This document shows positions 61,782 to 64,000 of a DNA stretch of 64,000 nt, one piece after another. A program made the position numbers and the translations under genes. The DNA is taken from assembly GCA_018241665.1 (NCBI GenBank), contig JAFEDK010000019.1:73986-137985 (forward strand). Reading direction: 5' to 3'. Within the stretch, counting starts at the first letter, position 1; the number at the start of each line of letters is the position of its first letter. The notes under the pieces are model-generated. The model did not search any database, was not told the DNA's origin, and saw nothing but the letters and a program-made list of their open reading frames with translations. This DNA comes from Pseudomonadota bacterium (GTDB lineage: Bacteria > Pseudomonadota > Gammaproteobacteria > Burkholderiales > Rhodocyclaceae).

Positions 61782-62168
61782 ATGAGAAACCTCGAAATCC
61801 GTCAACAAATCGGGGAGCGGTTGCTTGAGGAACGGCAACGCCTCCGTCTCAGCCAGCAAGCTCTTGCTGACCTGATAGGGGGCGTTCGGCTCAGCATCGT
61901 CAAGTACGAAAGCGGACGCAGCTCACCCGCAGCAGAGACCCTGGCAGCAATGGAGGCGATCGGAATCGACGTGCGGTACGTGCTCACAGGCTTTCGAACA
62001 TCACCCTCCGGCATCGACCGTGAACGCTTCAAGGTCGCATTCGCCGAAGTCCAGCGCCAAGCAAAATCCAAGCAAGAAAAGCTATCCCTTGAGGCAAGCC
62101 TTGACTTAGCCTGGCGCTTCTACGATTCCTTCGCCACATTGCAGGCTGCTAGACCTCTCGCGATCTAG
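61782..62168 (+). CDS. XRE-family transcriptional regulator (phage-type)
   Basis: 128 residues. HTH at about 8-60: IGERLLEERQRLRLSQQALADLIGGVRLSIVKYESGRSSPAAETLAAMEAIGIDVRYVLTG, then a helical C-terminus. Typical Cro/CI-like regulator of Mu-like phages and mobile islands. No Shine-Dalgarno sequence precedes the ATG, matching the predicted near-leaderless transcript. Probably represses itself and the divergent gene through the palindrome. Confidence 0.88.
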   Translation: MRNLEIRQQIGERLLEERQRLRLSQQALADLIGGVRLSIVKYESGRSSPAAETLAAMEAIGIDVRYVLTGFRTSPSGIDRERFKVAFAEVQRQAKSKQEKLSLEASLDLAWRFYDSFATLQAARPLAI

Positions 62169-62337
62169 CAGAACGATGAAGAACACAGCGAACGAACTCA
62201 CCACCCGCCCCGCCCGTCAGCGGAGCGCAATTTGCTGCAGCCGGCTGCGGACTCTGGAAGCGTCGAACCAGCAGACCCACTCACAGTAAGCGGTACGCCA
62301 AACATGCTGCAGCCACCATCATCAGCCCACGAAAAAA

Positions 62338-62365
62338 TTACAGTTTTCTGTATTTTAAGTACAAT
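62338..62365 (+). promoter_or_regulatory. promoter of the HTH-NADAR operon
   Basis: TTACAG (62338-62343) and TACAAT (62360-62365) with a 16-bp spacer, in a markedly AT-rich stretch. A small inverted repeat TACAG-TTTT-CTGTA overlaps the -35 element and may be an operator for the HTH protein encoded downstream. Confidence 0.5.
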
Positions 62366-62391
62366 TTAACTTGTTTATTACACAGAATATC

Positions 62392-62673
62392 GTGCCTCAT
62401 ATACAAGAAACGTTAGGCCACATCATGCGGCGACTCCAGGTCTCTCAGAACCGCCGCTTAACTTATCGCGACCTGGCAAAGATGGCCGGGACCAGCGAAC
62501 GAACGATGGCCGAGTGGATGCGCGGTGCCACTTCGCCTATGGCGATGAACGGGCTGCTCAATTTGATGGCCGCCTTGAAGGCGGACGACGTGATACAGGT
62601 GTTGGCGCTGTGGCGCGAGACAGCACCGCAAGACCCCACCAGTGCCGACAGGACGCAGGAGATTCATAAATGA
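62392..62673 (+). CDS. HTH protein translationally coupled to a NADAR gene
   Basis: 93 residues from the GTG at 62392 (a TTG at 62371 is possible). HTH: RRLTYRDLAKMAGTSERTMAEWMRGATSPMAMNGLLNLMAAL, then a short tail. The stop overlaps the start of the NADAR gene (ATGA), so the two are translated together. It probably regulates its own operon through the repeat just upstream. Confidence 0.8.
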   Translation: MPHIQETLGHIMRRLQVSQNRRLTYRDLAKMAGTSERTMAEWMRGATSPMAMNGLLNLMAALKADDVIQVLALWRETAPQDPTSADRTQEIHK

Positions 62674-63284
62674 CTAAGATCGAAACCGAAATCGAGCTAA
62701 CAGAAGTGCGCTTCTACCGTGCAAGCGAGAAGCCGTACGGCGCCTTCAGCAACCTGTACCGGCGCGAGATCGAGTTCGAGGGTGAAAAGTTCGCGACCTC
62801 GGAGCACGCTTACCAAGCCGGCAAGGCTCGCAAACCAGAAGTTCGGAAATGGCTGATGGAGGCCCCCTCTCCCGCGCTGTTGGCCATGGCTGCCCATGGT
62901 CTCTATGTGTGGGACATCAATCCGGACTGGTCGAAAATCAAGTTTGACCGGATGAAGCGTGTATTGCAGGCAAAGTTCTCGCAGCATGAGGACCTTAAGC
63001 AACTACTCCTGAGCACCGGCACAGCACGCTTAGTGGAGTCAGCCACTGTCGACAACGCCGTAAACCGCCTTTGGGGCGAGGTTAATGGCGTCGGCAAGAA
63101 CAAGTTGGGCGAGTTGCTCATGGAAGTACGTGCCGAACTCGCTGGAACCGAAGCGCCCACGACGATCAAGGGCAAGGAGGAACCGAAGGTTCCGCCCAAG
63201 AGTCGGGCCGTGCAGCCTAACTCGACAGCCAGTAATGCTGGCCGTTCAAGGCGACGGTCAGCAGCCGAGCCCATCTCAGCGTAA
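62670..63284 (+). CDS. NADAR-domain protein
   Basis: 204 residues. The NADAR (YbiA/DUF1768-like) domain covers about 10-155: VRFYRASEKPYGAFSNLYRREIEFEGEKFATSEHAYQAGKA, the middle AHGLYVWDINPDWSKIKFDRMKRVLQAKFSQHEDLKQLLLSTGTARLVE and the C-terminal NRLWGEVNGVGKNKLGELLMEVR. Known NADAR proteins cleave N-glycosidic bonds; some remove ADP-ribose from guanine in DNA, and others act on riboflavin intermediates. The last ~45 residues are disordered and basic. Coupled to an HTH gene and followed by a SIS gene, so an immunity or nucleotide-processing role is possible. Confidence 0.9.
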   Translation: MTKIETEIELTEVRFYRASEKPYGAFSNLYRREIEFEGEKFATSEHAYQAGKARKPEVRKWLMEAPSPALLAMAAHGLYVWDINPDWSKIKFDRMKRVLQAKFSQHEDLKQLLLSTGTARLVESATVDNAVNRLWGEVNGVGKNKLGELLMEVRAELAGTEAPTTIKGKEEPKVPPKSRAVQPNSTASNAGRSRRRSAAEPISA

Positions 63285-63393
63285 GACGGCATCAGGCATA
63301 TCGGGCGTACGGTGCGATGTGCCGGCCAGCAACGCTCCGCCGTTGCGAGTAGCGGCGCCGGCCCACAAACTGGAACTTCAATCGACTAGGCAC

Positions 63394-64000
63394 ATGGGCA
63401 AACGATTCATCGACGAGCTCCAACAACTTCCCACGACCATGCAGTGGGCAGCCGAACAGGATGTCGCGTTATTGCGCCGAGCAGTTCAGCTATACGGCGA
63501 TCGAGGCCTCCTAGCAGTGGGTTCTGGCGGCTCCTTCACTGCGGCAGCCTATGCGGCGGATCAACATTTCCGATGGTACGGCCGCCCGTCGCAGGCCATC
63601 ACGCCACTCGAGGTCTTTCAGGTACCCACCAACGCGGCAGCGAATGCCGCGGGGTTGCTGCTGTCCGCAGAAGGCAAGAACTACGACATCCTGGCCGCAG
63701 CGAAGCAACTTCGGCTGCGTGCCTGCCCGACTATCGGTCTGACGCTGCGTTCAACGAGCCCGTTGGTTGAGCTGACTGATGAGACTGGCGCGGCATCTCT
63801 AGCGGCCTACGACATGCCTTGGGGCAAGGACGGCTATCTTGCAACGAACTCGCTTATCGCCACGCTGATCCTGCTCTGGAGAACGTATGAAGCAGATGCC
63901 ACCGTCGAGGCCGAGTTACCACTTCTGGTGAACTGGTTCCTACAGTTCAATCGCCGCCTCGAGGAGACTGGCAGTCTGAAGCGTTCAAAGCGTGCGTTGA
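63394..64000 (+). CDS. SIS-domain protein, partial (runs off the window)
   Basis: At least 202 residues from the ATG at 63394; no stop before the end of the window. An N-terminal sugar-isomerase (SIS) fold is visible: LLAVGSGGSFTAAAYAADQHFRWYGRPSQAITPLEVFQVP holds the phosphosugar-binding Gly/Ser loop, and the rest continues with KNYDILAAAKQLRLRACPTIGLTLRSTSPLVELTDE. SIS domains bind or isomerise phosphosugars and also occur in regulators. The gap from the NADAR gene is 109 bp with no terminator, so an operon is possible. It is not a glmS: no glutaminase domain precedes it. Confidence 0.8.
   Translation, partial: MGKRFIDELQQLPTTMQWAAEQDVALLRRAVQLYGDRGLLAVGSGGSFTAAAYAADQHFRWYGRPSQAITPLEVFQVPTNAAANAAGLLLSAEGKNYDILAAAKQLRLRACPTIGLTLRSTSPLVELTDETGAASLAAYDMPWGKDGYLATNSLIATLILLWRTYEADATVEAELPLLVNWFLQFNRRLEETGSLKRSKRAL

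Noticed and set aside
63394-64000. SIS gene as a glmS attachment site for the Tn7-like element
   Set aside because: There is no glutaminase domain, the gene reads away from the element, its 3' end is beyond the window, and it lies over 2 kb from tnsA. Classical attTn7 lies just past the glmS stop codon.

Overview
The window looks like the chromosome of a GC-rich betaproteobacterium, most likely of the Rhodocyclales (Azospira/Dechloromonas/Thauera-like). The evidence is the gene content and order of its core part: an aerobic cytochrome oxidase operon with ctaG, a DUF2909 gene, surf1, ctaB and ctaA; mpl; tlpA; aroQ-accB-accC-prmA; and a PfkB kinase. The first ~34.5 kb is uniformly GC-rich, tightly packed and punctuated by five copies of one intergenic palindromic (REP-pair-like) repeat. 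The rest, from ~34.7 kb to the end, has lower and more variable GC, has none of these repeats, and carries mobile and defence genes.

Layout. 0.2-9.3 kb: cytochrome c oxidase structural and assembly genes, with an FNR/ANR-like box between the divergent scO1-like and cox transcription units. 9.4-20.1 kb: housekeeping genes for peptidoglycan recycling, disulfide exchange, shikimate and fatty-acid synthesis, ribosomal protein methylation and ornithine-lipid-type acyltransferases. 20.1-23.8 kb: apaH and two surface-polysaccharide genes. 23.9-34.5 kb: a small protein resembling only the N-terminal part of TnpB, preceded by a perfect 16-bp inverted repeat; then a type I secretion operon with two ABC transporters, a membrane-fusion protein and a TolC-like protein; then a glycosyltransferase, a trypsin-like/Calx-beta protease that is a plausible secretion substrate, and two unknown proteins.

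Accessory part. 35.0-37.1 kb: a COG0701 permease with a small thioredoxin-fold protein and a rhodanese-fold protein lacking the usual active-site cysteine, followed by an IS3-type transposase remnant. 38.0-44.8 kb: a complete Wadjet type I system (jetABCD). 44.9-52.4 kb: a divergent WYL-domain regulator, a ~1290-residue STAND-type ATPase with an N-terminal PD-(D/E)XK-like nuclease domain, and a DEAD/DEAH helicase. 52.7-61.2 kb: an unknown gene, an XRE-tniQ pair, and a complete Tn7-like tnsA-tnsB-tnsC-tnsD operon. With tnsA outermost, Tn7 convention puts the defence genes inside the element as cargo, but I could not identify the transposon ends. Just upstream of tnsA, on the opposite strand, is a candidate small RNA with a three-way-junction fold and a strong intrinsic terminator.

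61.4-64.0 kb: a divergent pair of phage-type regulators sharing a palindromic operator, then a third HTH gene translationally coupled to a NADAR-domain gene and followed by a SIS-domain gene that runs off the window. This last group is the least familiar combination here and may belong to a conflict system continuing beyond the window.
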